Numbered from the stretch's first letter, positions 1 through 10,222 are shown. The stretch: 64,000 bases of DNA from Arcanobacterium phocisimile (GCF_016904675.1 NZ_CP070228.1:124001-188000), one strand, 5' to 3'. The notes: generated from the sequence alone by a model not told the origin. Translations and numbers: made by a program.

Positions 1-594
1 GATGGAAACGAACGGAATTCCCCACGTATGCGCAACTTGGGCAGCCGCATGTGATTCCATATCAGCACTGAGACCGTAAGGGAAAGCTTCGCGAGTATCT
101 GTCACGTTTCGTTCGGTGACAAAAGCGTCTGAAGAGAGCATTTGGCCGATTCGAATCGAAAAAGAATCGGCGACGGAGGCCATGACTTCACGGACTGAAT
201 CGAGCATATGTGTATCGCCAGTAAATGAGGCTGGCTGTCCGGGCACCTGCCCGCGTGCGTATCCGAAAACAGTGCCGTCTGCGCCTCCATTGATATACTC
301 ATCGCCTACAACGACCTGTCCAACGCGTGAATCGCGAGCCAACCCACCAGCCGAACCGATTGAAACGATAATTTTTGGTGCTACTTGGGATAGTGCCCAG
401 CCAAGTGCTGAAGAACATGCACTCATGCCTACACCAGTGACCATAAGTGCCATCCGCGTCGAGCCGCGCGATGCAAGGTAGAACGTACCGATCGGTGATT
501 GTGCCGGCTTTGGATTATATGTTTGAATCAGTTCGAGGAAAGGCGCCATTTCCTCGGGCATTGCGGAGATGACGAGGGCGTCGATGTTTTTCAT
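1..594 (-). CDS. mtnN: 5'-methylthioadenosine/S-adenosylhomocysteine nucleosidase, C-terminus outside window
   Basis: The visible part encodes 198 residues starting [16 protein letters not shown]; the 3' end runs off the left edge. It should hydrolyse S-adenosylhomocysteine and methylthioadenosine to adenine plus S-ribosylhomocysteine or methylthioribose in the cytoplasm. Seen: the N-terminal strand with AMPEEMAPF, the glycine-rich IVSIGSAGGL segment of the purine nucleoside phosphorylase fold, and ADMESHAAA, the family's ligand-binding Met-Glu motif. The start codon overlaps the luxS stop codon as TAATG, so the two are translationally coupled. It supplies the LuxS substrate, which supports the assignment over other nucleoside phosphorylases. 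A futalosine hydrolase reading is possible but less likely beside luxS. Confidence 0.9.
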   Translation of the reverse strand, partial: MKNIDALVISAMPEEMAPFLELIQTYNPKPAQSPIGTFYLASRGSTRMALMVTGVGMSACSSALGWALSQVAPKIIVSIGSAGGLARDSRVGQVVVGDEYINGGADGTVFGYARGQVPGQPASFTGDTHMLDSVREVMASVADSFSIRIGQMLSSDAFVTERNVTDTREAFPYGLSADMESHAAAQVAHTWGIPFVSI

Positions 595-1052
595 TACTGG
601 ACGTTCTCCCAGTTAGTGCGCTGTGCCAGCATGGCGGTAATTGCAGCTTGAGCATCGGGCAAACTATGATGCACTCCCCATCCACATTGCACCTCATTCG
701 CAGCGGGTACTTCCGATGCGTTGAGAATGTCACGGAAAGTTATTTCGATGAGATCAAGTGTGCCCTCGAGATCGGGCTCATGTGCTCGAATAAGATAGAA
801 ACCGGTTTGGCAACCCATGGGGGAGAAGTCGACGACGTCGTCGGCATGGTTGCGTACATACTCAGCAAAAGAATGCTCGATGGAGTGTATCGCAGGCATC
901 TGCAGGTGTGCCTGGTTAGGTTGGGTAAATCGCACATCGTACTTAGTTAAAGTATCGCCGTGTGGTAAGTGCTTAACGTCAGCAATACGCACGTAGGGCG
1001 CATCAACAAAACGATGGTCCAGATTGAACGACTCGACGTTCATTTTAGGCAT
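594..1052 (-). CDS. luxS: S-ribosylhomocysteine lyase LuxS
   Basis: Splits S-ribosylhomocysteine into homocysteine and the autoinducer-2 precursor DPD in the cytoplasm. From the chosen ATG the protein has 152 aa, the usual family length. It begins [13 protein letters not shown] and carries the metal-binding HSIEH motif (His56, Glu59, His60) and a later Cys in QCGWGVHH, the third expected ligand. I chose the ATG at 1052 because GGAAGAG lies just upstream. In-frame ATGs at 1067 and 1100 exist, and the one at 1067 could be leaderless, since TATAAC ends 6 nt before it. It is followed directly by mtnN, forming a two-gene activated-methyl-cycle operon. Confidence 0.93.
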   Translation of the reverse strand: MPKMNVESFNLDHRFVDAPYVRIADVKHLPHGDTLTKYDVRFTQPNQAHLQMPAIHSIEHSFAEYVRNHADDVVDFSPMGCQTGFYLIRAHEPDLEGTLDLIEITFRDILNASEVPAANEVQCGWGVHHSLPDAQAAITAMLAQRTNWENVQ

Positions 1053-1070
1053 CGGCTTCTCTTCCATTTC

Positions 1071-1088
1071 AAAGTTATAGATAACTTT
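1071..1088. promoter_or_regulatory. Perfect 18-bp palindrome at the luxS promoter
   Basis: AAAGTTAT-AG-ATAACTTT is an 8-bp perfect inverted repeat with a 2-bp centre, 18 bp upstream of the chosen luxS start. It contains TATAAC on the luxS strand, a -10-like hexamer, so a protein bound here would block transcription. The geometry suggests a dimeric repressor site. The cognate regulator is not identifiable. Confidence 0.55.
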
Positions 1089-1100
1089 ATTGTTGCACAT

Positions 1101-1377
1101 GTTTTTCGCACAAGATCAATCAAGCGGCCAGTTTTCTGTTTTGCCCAAACAAGTCGGAATCGTTGAAATTCAAGAGGCAGTTCCCACGTTGGGGGGTGAT
1201 GGTGTGATCTAAAGTCCGAAATTAAGGCGACGATGGTATATTTTGTCTCAACCAGAGGCGTGTGAGTGTAGGTTTGTCAAGTGGAAATTCACGGTCGTAG
1301 GGTAAAAGTCGAGCGATCTTGGCGGATTAACGGGCTTCTCTAGGCAGGTGTGAAAATCAGTAAAAAATATTTTTGAG
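1101..1377. other. Intergenic region between luxS and nrdH
   Basis: This stretch separates the divergent luxS and nrdH genes. I see no plausible coding sequence; the small open frames have no start signals or protein-like composition. It presumably carries divergent promoter elements. The only recognisable regulatory sites are the luxS palindrome at its left edge and the NrdR-like boxes at its right edge. Confidence 0.5.
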
Positions 1378-1424
1378 ACACTTTATCTAGGGGTGCAGAT
1401 TTTTTTCATCACTAGGTGTAGTGT
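1378..1424 (+). promoter_or_regulatory. Pair of NrdR-like boxes upstream of nrdHIE
   Basis: Two 16-bp sites, ACACTTTATCTAGGGG at 1378-1393 and TCACTAGGTGTAGTGT at 1409-1424, resemble the NrdR box (acaCwatATatwGtgt). They are offset by 31 bp, about three helical turns, which is the typical spacing of NrdR box pairs. The second is centred on a good ACTA-N4-TAGT palindrome. NrdR is the ATP/dATP-sensing repressor of ribonucleotide reductase genes. Its gene is not in this window. Confidence 0.72.
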
Positions 1425-1464
1425 TATGTACCGAAGCTGAAAATAATTTAACCGAGGAGAAAAC

Positions 1465-1716
1465 ATGTCGATCACTCTTTACACCAAGCCTGCGTGTGTC
1501 CAGTGCACTGCCACGAAGCGAGCGCTGTTGAAGAATGGTTTGTCTTTCTCCGAAGTGGATCTCACTCAAGATCCACAAGCCCTCGAAACAGTTAAGGCAC
1601 TTGGCTATCAACAAGCTCCTGTTGTTTTCGCAGATGGCGATCACTGGTCGGGTTACCGCCCAGATCTGATCAAGCGCCTCGCTGTTGCTGCTTCGCCAGT
1701 TGCTATGCGCGCTTAA
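1465..1716 (+). CDS. nrdH: Glutaredoxin-like protein NrdH
   Basis: An 83-aa thioredoxin-fold electron donor for class Ib ribonucleotide reductase. The redox motif is C11-V-Q-C14, and the WSGYRPD segment near residue 62 is the NrdH hallmark separating it from ordinary glutaredoxins. It is expected to take electrons from thioredoxin reductase and reduce the C-terminal cysteines of NrdE. A clear Shine-Dalgarno sequence (GAGGAG) precedes the ATG. First gene of nrdH-nrdI-nrdE, behind two NrdR-like boxes. Confidence 0.96.
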   Translation: MSITLYTKPACVQCTATKRALLKNGLSFSEVDLTQDPQALETVKALGYQQAPVVFADGDHWSGYRPDLIKRLAVAASPVAMRA

Positions 1717-1737
1717 GTCTCATCGTGGGTTTCTCCC

Positions 1738-2139
1738 ATGGTTTACCTCGTCTATTTTTCGTCAGCAACCGAAAACACTAAGCGCTTTGTTGAAAAGCTA
1801 GGTTTTCCAGCTGATCGAATACCACTCCTCCCTACCCAAGAACCGCTCGTTGTGAACGATGATTACGTGTTAATCGTTCCAACGTATGGTGGGGGCAATC
1901 AACGTGGTGCAGTACCCAAACAAGTGATCAAATTCCTCAACAATGAGCAAAACCGGTCGCATATCCGCGGGGTTATATCTGGCGGAAACACAAATTTTGG
2001 CGAAGCGTACGGTTTGGCAGGCGATGTTATCTCCGCCAAACTACATGTACCCCACATGTATAGATTTGAATTATTAGGCACTCCTGGTGATGTGCAGAAA
2101 CTGCGCGAAGGATTAACACAATGGTGGAACGAATCATGA
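1738..2139 (+). CDS. nrdI: NrdI, flavodoxin-like activator of NrdF
   Basis: A 133-aa flavodoxin-fold protein with the FMN phosphate-binding loop in [12 protein letters not shown] near the N-terminus and the PTYGGG and [11 protein letters not shown] segments typical of NrdI. In the known class Ib system it supplies an oxidant to assemble the dimanganese-tyrosyl radical cofactor of NrdF. It lies 21 bp after nrdH, and its stop codon overlaps the nrdE start (ATGA). The Mn importer gene set at 42-46 kb is consistent with a manganese-loaded NrdF, though that link is inference. Confidence 0.95.
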   Translation: MVYLVYFSSATENTKRFVEKLGFPADRIPLLPTQEPLVVNDDYVLIVPTYGGGNQRGAVPKQVIKFLNNEQNRSHIRGVISGGNTNFGEAYGLAGDVISAKLHVPHMYRFELLGTPGDVQKLREGLTQWWNES

Positions 2140-4271
2140 CCGATACTGGTGAAGAACTTATCGGCGAAAACCTCGATTATCATGCGTTGAATGCACAACT
2201 AAACCTCTATGACGCTGAGGGAAATATTCAGTTCGATGCTGATCGTCAAGCTGCCCGCCAATTCTTCCTGCAACACGTCAACCGCAATACGGTGTTCTTC
2301 CACTCCTTAGAAGAGAAGCTTGAATACCTTATCGAAGAAGGATATTACGAGCCAGAGATCTTTGAGCCTTACGATCCGGAATTCGTCAAGGGGTTGTACA
2401 AGCAGGCTTACGCCCATAAGTTCCGGTTCCCCACCTTCCTTGGAGCGTTCAAATACTATACTTCCTACACGTTGAAGACCTTTGACGGCACCCGCTACCT
2501 CGAGCGCTTCGAAGATCGTGTTGTTATGGTGGCACTCACGCTCGCCAGTGGAGATGAGGCACTCGCGAAACACATTGTTGATGAGATCATTTCAGGCCGT
2601 TTCCAGCCAGCAACCCCGACCTTCCTCAACGCAGGTAAGAAAGCACGCGGCGAACTCGTCTCCTGCTTCTTGCTACGCATCGAAGATAACATGGAATCTA
2701 TTTCCCGCGGTATTAACTCTGCGCTCCAGCTCTCCAAGCGCGGCGGCGGAGTTGCGCTGAACCTATCGAACTTGCGGGAACTTGGTGCGCCGATTAAACG
2801 CATTGAAAACCAGTCATCCGGCGTCAACCCAGTCATGAAGCTCCTCGAAGACGCGTTCTCATACGCCAATCAGCTCGGTGCCCGCCAAGGCGCAGGCGCG
2901 GTCTACCTCCACGCACACCACCCAGACATCATGCGATTCTTGGATACGAAGCGTGAAAACGCTGACGAAAAGATCCGAATTAAAACGCTTTCGCTCGGCG
3001 TCGTTATCCCTGATATTACGTTCGAGCTAGCAAAACAAAACGCAGACATGTACCTGTTTTCGCCTTACGACGTCGAACGCGTCTACGGGGTACCGTTCAC
3101 CGAGATTTCCGTGACGGAAAAGTATGAAGAAATGGTGAACGACAAGCGAATCCGTAAATCGAAGATCAATGCTCGCCAATTCTTCCAAACCCTTGCTGAG
3201 ATTCAGTTCGAATCCGGCTACCCATACATTGTTTACGAAGATACCGTCAACAAAGCAAATCCGATCGACGGTCGCATCACGATGTCGAATCTGTGTTCAG
3301 AAATCCTGCAGGTCTCTGAAGCATCCACGCTCAACGCTGACCTTTCCTATGATTACGTCGGCAAAGATATCTCCTGCAATCTTGGCTCGCTGAATATTGC
3401 GAAAACCATGGATTCACCAGATTTCGGTCGCACAGTCGAAACTGCCATTCGTGCACTGACTGCTGTATCTGACCAAACTGACATTACTTCCGTGCCGTCA
3501 ATCGCACGTGGAAACGATATGTCGCACGCAATTGGTTTAGGTCAAATGAACCTTCACGGTTATCTCGGTCGGGAAAAGATTTTCTACGGTTCAGAAGTCG
3601 CATTGGACTTCACCAACATCTACTTCTACACCGTCGCCTTCCACGCGATCCGTTCCTCGATGGAAATCGCACGCGAACGCGGGCAGAAGTTCGACGGCTT
3701 CGAACGCTCCGCATATGCAGACGGCTCCTACTTCGCCAAGTATATTGAACGTGAATGGTCACCAAAAACCGAACGTGTACGCGAACTCTTTGCTGACATC
3801 CACATCCCAACCACTGCTGACTGGGAACAGTTGCGCGACGACGTTGCCACCCACGGAATGTATAACCAGAACCTCCAGGCGGTACCGCCAACCGGTTCTA
3901 TCTCCTACATCAACCATTCAACGTCATCGATCCACCCGATCGTATCGAAGATCGAGATTCGTAAAGAAGGCAAAATCGGCCGCGTCTACTATCCGGCAGC
4001 TTATCTCACTAACGATAACCTCGAATACTACCAAGACGCCTACGAAATCGGCCCACAGGCAATCATCGACACCTACGCTGAAGCAACCCAGCACGTCGAT
4101 CAAGGCTTGTCATTAACACTGTTCTATCCAGATACTGTCACAACTCGTGACGTCAACAAGTCCTACATATACGCATGGCGCAAGGGCATCAAGTCGCTGT
4201 ACTATATGCGCATCCGCCAGGCCGCTCTCGAGGGGACCGAGGTTGACGGCTGCGTCTCGTGCATGCTGTAA
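2136..4271 (+). CDS. nrdE: Class Ib ribonucleoside-diphosphate reductase, alpha subunit NrdE
   Basis: A 711-aa catalytic subunit that reduces ribonucleoside diphosphates to deoxyribonucleotides. The start at 2136 is preferred over 2121 because it forms an ATGA overlap with nrdI and has GGTGGA 7 bp upstream. Visible family features are GELVSCFLL (active-site Cys), the NLCSEIL motif (Asn-Cys-Glu catalytic triad), and the C-terminal CVSCML redox tail that is re-reduced by NrdH. The long N-terminal ATP-cone of class Ia enzymes is absent, as expected for class Ib. Its partner NrdF is not adjacent: an inverted gene intervenes, and the two stop codons face each other with only 11 bp between. Confidence 0.97.
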   Translation: MTDTGEELIGENLDYHALNAQLNLYDAEGNIQFDADRQAARQFFLQHVNRNTVFFHSLEEKLEYLIEEGYYEPEIFEPYDPEFVKGLYKQAYAHKFRFPTFLGAFKYYTSYTLKTFDGTRYLERFEDRVVMVALTLASGDEALAKHIVDEIISGRFQPATPTFLNAGKKARGELVSCFLLRIEDNMESISRGINSALQLSKRGGGVALNLSNLRELGAPIKRIENQSSGVNPVMKLLEDAFSYANQLGARQGAGAVYLHAHHPDIMRFLDTKRENADEKIRIKTLSLGVVIPDITFELAKQNADMYLFSPYDVERVYGVPFTEISVTEKYEEMVNDKRIRKSKINARQFFQTLAEIQFESGYPYIVYEDTVNKANPIDGRITMSNLCSEILQVSEASTLNADLSYDYVGKDISCNLGSLNIAKTMDSPDFGRTVETAIRALTAVSDQTDITSVPSIARGNDMSHAIGLGQMNLHGYLGREKIFYGSEVALDFTNIYFYTVAFHAIRSSMEIARERGQKFDGFERSAYADGSYFAKYIEREWSPKTERVRELFADIHIPTTADWEQLRDDVATHGMYNQNLQAVPPTGSISYINHSTSSIHPIVSKIEIRKEGKIGRVYYPAAYLTNDNLEYYQDAYEIGPQAIIDTYAEATQHVDQGLSLTLFYPDTVTTRDVNKSYIYAWRKGIKSLYYMRIRQAALEGTEVDGCVSCML

Positions 4272-4282
4272 CTAACTCACGT

Positions 4283-5437
4283 TTACCGGCTGTACAGCAA
4301 CCCGCTTCGCCACGCCACCCACTCCAAGGGGCCACGGGAAAACATAGCTTTCCAGATCGAGGCGAACACCATCGTTGTCAACAATACGACGAAAAACCCG
4401 GTGAGTGAAAGGGACTGTTCTAAATCCGGAAAGAAGTAAATAGCGACAACATGACCACAGTAACTGGTTAGCGGCATAGAACCCATGGCCGCTAACGGAT
4501 ACAGCACATAACGCACGGCAGAGCCGATCAATAAACACACCCCTAAAAGTGTGATAGCAAAACCGCCCGAACCGACTGTTTCCAAGATCGTGGCGCTATG
4601 TGGTTCAGCCGAAAAGAACTCGCCTAACGATGGGAAAACCCACCCGAGTGGGCCCTCGAGCGAACGCGGTGCAGCGTCGCGCGCCAAAAGCGACGTTAAC
4701 GGATCCCACGGCATGTGCTGCGGCCAAGTGTTCTCCCCGCCAGTGGCAACATAAGCTAAGCCGTAGCCACCAACCATCAACACTAGACCGCCAGCAATAA
4801 GTCGCAACTGGCGAGCCTGAGCCAACATGTCACAACGACCGATCGCCAACCCAGCGATCACAAAAACCCCATATTGTAACCCTGGATATGTTCCGGTAAT
4901 CATCACTGTCATAAAAGCTGAGTTAGGATCTGACCCCACAAACAACCCGCCAGCAGCCATCGCTGACTTAGTCAGAATCAGAAGAAACGGACCAGCAAAC
5001 GCTCCGACGCCGGCAACCCACACCAGAGTGCGCACCGAGAGATGAGTAAACGGTAACGCTAACAACAGCCAAAAACCGTAAAACCCTAAGATAATAACCA
5101 CGGATGTGCCCAACGAACTCAAAAGGCCACCAGCTAAAAATAACACCAAAGCCCGTCCCACAATCCGCAACCGAGCCGTATACATCCGTTCACCCACATA
5201 TGGGTTCTGGCGTCCAGTCATCAACGCGACAGAGACGCCCGCCAGCAGGGCAAACGTGATTGCTGAACGGCCATCGGGAACCTGAGCCAACCAGCCATCA
5301 AAAAAGCCAGCTGGCTCATAGGCCGTCATATGTGCCCAAAACATGCCCATAATTGCCAACGATCTTGCGAGATCGAGGCCAACAATACGGTCCGACATGG
5401 TTGATGGAACCGGAGAAGAAATAGCGTTCGTCGTCAT
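4283..5437 (-). CDS. DUF418-type multispanning membrane protein
   Basis: A 384-aa integral membrane protein with roughly ten hydrophobic segments. The N-terminal RIVGLDLARSLAIMGMFWAHM is characteristic of the DUF418/DUF1624 acyltransferase-like membrane family (conserved D-x-AR then M). A role in transferring or flipping a small group is possible, but no reaction can be named. It sits on the opposite strand between nrdE and nrdF, interrupting that otherwise conserved order. Translation may be leaderless: TATTAT (5445-5450) ends 7 nt before the ATG and no Shine-Dalgarno sequence is visible. Confidence 0.75.
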   Translation of the reverse strand: MTTNAISSPVPSTMSDRIVGLDLARSLAIMGMFWAHMTAYEPAGFFDGWLAQVPDGRSAITFALLAGVSVALMTGRQNPYVGERMYTARLRIVGRALVLFLAGGLLSSLGTSVVIILGFYGFWLLLALPFTHLSVRTLVWVAGVGAFAGPFLLILTKSAMAAGGLFVGSDPNSAFMTVMITGTYPGLQYGVFVIAGLAIGRCDMLAQARQLRLIAGGLVLMVGGYGLAYVATGGENTWPQHMPWDPLTSLLARDAAPRSLEGPLGWVFPSLGEFFSAEPHSATILETVGSGGFAITLLGVCLLIGSAVRYVLYPLAAMGSMPLTSYCGHVVAIYFFPDLEQSLSLTGFFVVLLTTMVFASIWKAMFSRGPLEWVAWRSGLLYSR

Positions 5438-5503
5438 AAGTCACATAATAAACGCTGAGCGATGCCATTGGAAGTGACATGCAGTCATGAGAAGATTAAG
5501 TAA

Positions 5504-6499
<996 letters not shown>

Positions 6500-6601
6500 G
6501 TAAGCACTGAGGGCCGGAGTTCGGGAGCTGATGTGTCAGATCCCGTCATTTTGGTACATCGGGAACCGGAACAAACGCAACGCGCAACAGAAAGGCAGAA
6601 G

Positions 6602-7186
6602 ATGAAAATCTTAGTCGTATGCACAGGAAATATTTGCCGCTCGCCGATGGGCGCCATCGTTCTGCAATCACAACTCGACGAAGCTGGAATCGATGCCTCT
6701 GTCACGTCGGCCGGAGTGTCCAGCGAAGAAAGCGGACACCCGGTCGATTCGCGCGCTGCTAAGGTTTTGCGCGAGAAAGGCTACCGCGTCCCACTTGATC
6801 ACCATGCGCATCAAGCCAGCGACATGGAACTGGCACACGCAGACCTGATCCTTGCCATGACCACCGGTCATGCACGTTCGCTACGCCGCATGATGCTCAG
6901 CGCAGGCTTAAGCGAAGAGCACATCTCCCGAATCCACCTGTGGCGCGAATTTGACGGAACCGTGCAGCCAGGCCCAGCCGGCGTGTTCGGACCGGGCGGG
7001 CCGCTGGAAGGACAAGAGAAAGTCAAAGCCGGACGCGGTTCAGACTTCTACACTTCGAACGGCGAACTCGACGTCCTCGATCCATGGTACGGTGACGCTT
7101 CCGGATTCTACGACACGTTGGATATGGTCGAAGCGGGCGCTCGCGGAATTGTGGAATTCGTAGCGAAAGCGCACGGACAGCAATAG
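6602..7186 (+). CDS. Low-molecular-weight protein-tyrosine phosphatase
   Basis: A 194-aa cytosolic phosphatase. The P-loop CTGNICRS (C-x5-R-S) sits at residues 9-16, and the later DPWYGD supplies the general-acid aspartate. I chose the ATG at 6602 because it places the P-loop directly at the N-terminus as in the family and has AAAGGCAG upstream; an in-frame start at 6533 would add 23 unrelated residues. The protein is longer than the typical ~155 aa owing to an insert rich in Gly and Pro near residues 115-140. Likely substrates are phosphotyrosine proteins, possibly of a capsule or signalling pathway, but no partner kinase is nearby. Confidence 0.9.
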   Translation: MKILVVCTGNICRSPMGAIVLQSQLDEAGIDASVTSAGVSSEESGHPVDSRAAKVLREKGYRVPLDHHAHQASDMELAHADLILAMTTGHARSLRRMMLSAGLSEEHISRIHLWREFDGTVQPGPAGVFGPGGPLEGQEKVKAGRGSDFYTSNGELDVLDPWYGDASGFYDTLDMVEAGARGIVEFVAKAHGQQ

Positions 7187-7228
7187 TTAACCGCCACAAT
7201 AGTTGAGTGCCGCAATAGCTAGCAGGAG

Positions 7229-7678
7229 CTACTGTTCGCGCCGACGCCACACAAACTCGTGGTCGGCGGAAAACGCTCGCGGATGGCATATTGCGCAACT
7301 CAGTGGCCGGCTCGGCCGACGGAAACGTTCAACGCGATGCCCCGCCGGACACACGCCAACCCAGGCTCCCGGAATATGCGGCGCATTGCGCAACCGCACC
7401 TGCCCAGAACCGCCAATCCGCACACATGTTTCCTGCCAAAGCCGATCGTGACCGTGACCCGGACCAACAAGCACATGGGCGATTTCGTGAAGAATAGTGT
7501 CGCGTACGGCGTCGTCGTCTGAGGCTTCAGTCAGTGCACGCGACAACGTGATCTGCTTGCGATCAAAATGCGCTGCGCCGGCGCGCCGCTTCGCTCGGTC
7601 GAATGCGAACGACCAGCCAGTCAGCCCATGAAACGCCATGAGTTCTTGGGCTAGTGCGCGCGCCTGATCAATATCCAC
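7229..7678 (-). CDS. SprT-like zinc metalloprotein
   Basis: A 149-aa protein with HEIAHVLVGPGHGHDRLW, the SprT/Spartan-type HExxH zinc site followed by an additional His, and a C-terminal C-x3-H plus C-x2-C cluster that looks like a zinc ribbon. Related Spartan proteins degrade DNA-crosslinked proteins, but the function of bacterial SprT members is not established. It converges on the phosphatase gene and diverges from the DUF952-GNAT gene 49 bp away. Confidence 0.85.
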   Translation of the reverse strand: MDIDQARALAQELMAFHGLTGWSFAFDRAKRRAGAAHFDRKQITLSRALTEASDDDAVRDTILHEIAHVLVGPGHGHDRLWQETCVRIGGSGQVRLRNAPHIPGAWVGVCPAGHRVERFRRPSRPLSCAICHPRAFSADHEFVWRRREQ

Positions 7679-7727
7679 CCCTCTATCGTAGCGGTGTTGA
7701 CGGCCGGCACAATGTTAGAGTGCTGGT

Positions 7728-8669
7728 ATGGTTTTTCATATCGTTTTGCCCGAAGACTGGAACTTAGCTCGCGACTGCGGAACGTATAGGCGCTCAACGC
7801 GAGACTGCGACGTCGACGCGGTGGGTTTCGTGCATGCCAGCAAGTCGCTGGAGCAGGCGAGCGCCGTCGCAAAATTTCTGTATGCGGACCGGGCGGACGC
7901 GTTCGTCGTCGCCATTGACGACGAGGAGTTGCGCGCAGCTGGCTTCGAGGTTCGATTCGAGCCGGGAGATCCGCAGAACCCGCAGTCAGAAAAATTTCCG
8001 CATATTTACGGCGGTCCGCTCCCGGTTGGTTTGCTGAATCTGGTGATCGACGTCGACGGCGAACCACGAATTTTCCGCGAAGACATGCCGGAAGTTGCCC
8101 AGTTACGTCAGGCGGGGTGGCAGGTTGGCTCGACGTCGTGGGGTGCGCGCCTGAATCTTGGCGACGACGCCGATCTGTCTCTCTATCGGCAGTATGTTGA
8201 CGCTGCGATCCACGCCGGTTTTGAGATGCGGGAACTGACTGTTGACGATATGTCTGCGCTTTATGCGCTTGATAGATTGGTTGCTCCGGACTTTCCATCC
8301 ACTCCGGCATCGCACCATGAGCCTCTCCCGTACGACTTCGGTGAGAAGGTCGCTCACGGTAGCGTCCGTGTTTGGGGTGCGTTTATGAGAGATACGCTGG
8401 TTGGGTTTACGGTGCTGTTTGATGCAGGGGAGCGGTGGGAAGTCGACCGCACCAGTATGCATCCAGATTTTCGACGTCGAGGCCTTGCGAAAGCGATGAA
8501 ATCTGCGTCTGTGTTGGGAACTTATGCGCTCGGGGTGCGTCGGTGGGGAACTGGCGGGGCGAGCGTGAACCAGGCGTCGCTACGCATGAATAAAGCGCTC
8601 GGGTTTGAGTTCGAACCGTTGTGGTTGACGTTGTATCCGCCGGTGACTGTTGGGAAATTGATCATGTGA
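7728..8669 (+). CDS. DUF952 domain fused to GNAT acetyltransferase
   Basis: A 313-aa two-domain protein. Residues about 1-105 (FHIVLPEDW..., GFVHASKSLEQ, FPHIYGGPLPV) match DUF952, a small domain of unknown role that usually stands alone. Residues about 165-310 are a GNAT fold: HPDFRRRGLAKAM is the acetyl-CoA pyrophosphate-binding loop and NQASLRMNKALGFEFEP the end motif (N-x6-N-x-x-x-GF). The fusion may couple ligand sensing or binding to acetylation; the substrate is unknown. TAGAGT (7716-7721) ends 6 nt before the ATG with no Shine-Dalgarno sequence, so the mRNA may be leaderless. Confidence 0.82.
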   Translation: MVFHIVLPEDWNLARDCGTYRRSTRDCDVDAVGFVHASKSLEQASAVAKFLYADRADAFVVAIDDEELRAAGFEVRFEPGDPQNPQSEKFPHIYGGPLPVGLLNLVIDVDGEPRIFREDMPEVAQLRQAGWQVGSTSWGARLNLGDDADLSLYRQYVDAAIHAGFEMRELTVDDMSALYALDRLVAPDFPSTPASHHEPLPYDFGEKVAHGSVRVWGAFMRDTLVGFTVLFDAGERWEVDRTSMHPDFRRRGLAKAMKSASVLGTYALGVRRWGTGGASVNQASLRMNKALGFEFEPLWLTLYPPVTVGKLIM

Positions 8670-8708
8670 CTGGGCTAGTGTGCAGGAAAATATGTCGGAG
8701 ATAGTCGA

Positions 8709-8714
8709 TATAAT
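8709..8714 (+). promoter_or_regulatory. Consensus -10 box for a leaderless transcript
   Basis: TATAAT lies 6 nt before the ATG of the following gene, and the intervening ATTGCCGC-like sequence has no ribosome-binding site. Transcription would start at or next to the initiation codon. A matching -35 is not evident. Confidence 0.55.
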
Positions 8715-8720
8715 TGCCGC

Positions 8721-9404
8721 ATGTCTGGAACCGATATTATTTTGCGTATGAACCGCGTGGCATTGCCGGCATCGCGGCCTATTGATCACGCACGGCGCAT
8801 GAGCGCAGCTGTGTTAATGGGATTCTTGTTTGGCTCAGTTGTGGGAATGTTCCTCTTCATTGATGAGGTTCCCTTGGGCCGAATGGCTTTTACTCTTTTA
8901 CCTGTTGCGTTACTGGCAGCGATTGTATTTGGTTGCTGGTATGTGTGGCAGCCAGAATCGGCGCCGCAACGTGCGGTGGTTGCGCGAGTCATTGGGACCA
9001 ATGAGACGGAGTATGCGCGAGAAGTTCGCTCCGGTGGTGGGCGAGGAATCCTTGTGCCAGTCGTTGCGTTACCTGTTGATGGGGGTGCGCCATTTAGTTC
9101 GATGGTGACGATGCGAACCAGAGTCGGGGAAGTGGCCGACCCGCCTGTAGGTACTCTGCTCCCGCTTTTCCAAACAGATCCAGAATTAGGTGAACTTGTT
9201 GAAGGAACTGCCACTGCCCAGCAGCTCGAATTGATGGATAAGCTCAGGCATCGTCCACGTATTTTGCCAAACAAGGCCGAAATACTACCGGTCCGTCGGA
9301 GCCCACTTGAACGAACCCCAACATGGGCAGCCGTTCAATGGTGGGCAAGCGCCGGAATCGCGGCGTTCGCTGCGATGTTATTCGTCGGGTCTTTGCGCGG
9401 GTAG
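8721..9404 (+). CDS. Unknown membrane protein with three hydrophobic segments
   Basis: A 227-aa protein that I do not recognise. Two adjacent hydrophobic segments near residues 28-75 are followed by a soluble region of about 120 residues (GGGRGILVPVVALP, then an acidic TDPELGELVEGTATAQQLELMDKL) and a last membrane segment at residues 205-225. The soluble part should face one side of the membrane with the C-terminal anchor closing it. No signal peptide or catalytic motif is visible. It converges on the amino-acid ABC ATPase gene. Confidence 0.7.
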   Translation: MSGTDIILRMNRVALPASRPIDHARRMSAAVLMGFLFGSVVGMFLFIDEVPLGRMAFTLLPVALLAAIVFGCWYVWQPESAPQRAVVARVIGTNETEYAREVRSGGGRGILVPVVALPVDGGAPFSSMVTMRTRVGEVADPPVGTLLPLFQTDPELGELVEGTATAQQLELMDKLRHRPRILPNKAEILPVRRSPLERTPTWAAVQWWASAGIAAFAAMLFVGSLRG

Positions 9405-9427
9405 GGCTCGCACAAGGCGCATCCTGC

Positions 9428-10210
9428 TCACACCACGCGAGTAAAGAACTCGCGTGCGCGCTCGCTACGCGGATTGTCAAATACGTCCGCGGGCTTGCCG
9501 GCTTCGATGATACCGCCGTCGTCCATCACAATAACCTGATCGGAAACCTCGCGGGCAAACCCCATCTCGTGGGTCACCACAATCATCGTCATGCCCTCGC
9601 GCGCCAAATCCTGCATCACCGCAAGCACTTCACCAACCAACTCCGGATCCAACGCCGACGTCGGCTCATCAAACAGCATCAACTCCGGTTCCATCGCCAA
9701 CGCACGCGCAATCGCCACACGCTGCTGTTGGCCACCAGACAGCTCAGAAGGGTAGTGCTCCATCCGATCTGCAAGCCCGACCCGCTTCAATAACGCCTGC
9801 GCTTGAGTGCGCGCCTGCGCAACCGACTTACCCAACACATGCACGGGCGCTTCCATCACGTTCTCCAACGCCGTCTTATGCGGGAACAAATTAAACCGTT
9901 GGAAAACCATGCCGATCTTCGCACGTTGAGCCGCAGCCTGCTTCGCCGTCAGCTCATACAGTTTGCCGCCCTTTTCCTGATAGCCCATCAATGTGTCGTC
10001 CACATAAATCGACCCGGCCTGGATCGTCTCCAACAGATTGATACAGCGCAACATCGTCGACTTACCTGAACCCGACGGGCCCAAGATCGACGTCACCGTA
10101 CCCGGCTGCACATCGAAAGATACACCCTTCAACACATGCAGATCGCCAAAAAACTTATGGACGTCAGTGACGCGCACCTTCGGCTTCGTTTCAAACGCAG
10201 TAGTCATCAT
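9428..10210 (-). CDS. Polar amino-acid ABC transporter ATP-binding protein
   Basis: A 260-aa ATPase of the GlnQ/TcyN subfamily. It has Walker [10 protein letters not shown], the signature [16 protein letters not shown], Walker [14 protein letters not shown], and a switch His in [11 protein letters not shown]. It energises uptake through the permease encoded immediately upstream (10223-11197) with the lipoprotein encoded before that, giving transcription order binding protein, permease, ATPase. The start region has tandem ATGs (10210 and 10207); GAGGATTA upstream serves either. Substrate cannot be set by sequence alone; a polar amino acid such as glutamine, glutamate or cystine is likely. Confidence 0.93.
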   Translation of the reverse strand: MMTTAFETKPKVRVTDVHKFFGDLHVLKGVSFDVQPGTVTSILGPSGSGKSTMLRCINLLETIQAGSIYVDDTLMGYQEKGGKLYELTAKQAAAQRAKIGMVFQRFNLFPHKTALENVMEAPVHVLGKSVAQARTQAQALLKRVGLADRMEHYPSELSGGQQQRVAIARALAMEPELMLFDEPTSALDPELVGEVLAVMQDLAREGMTMIVVTHEMGFAREVSDQVIVMDDGGIIEAGKPADVFDNPRSERAREFFTRVV

Positions 10211-10222
10211 TAATCCTCAAAA

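Noticed and set aside
2121-2135. The ATG at 2121 as nrdE start.
   Set aside because: The ATG at 2136 overlaps the nrdI stop as ATGA with a well-spaced GGTGGA, the typical coupled start.
7651-8310. A 219-codon frame opposite the DUF952-GNAT gene.
   Set aside because: Arg/Pro/Ser-rich shadow translation without family similarity.
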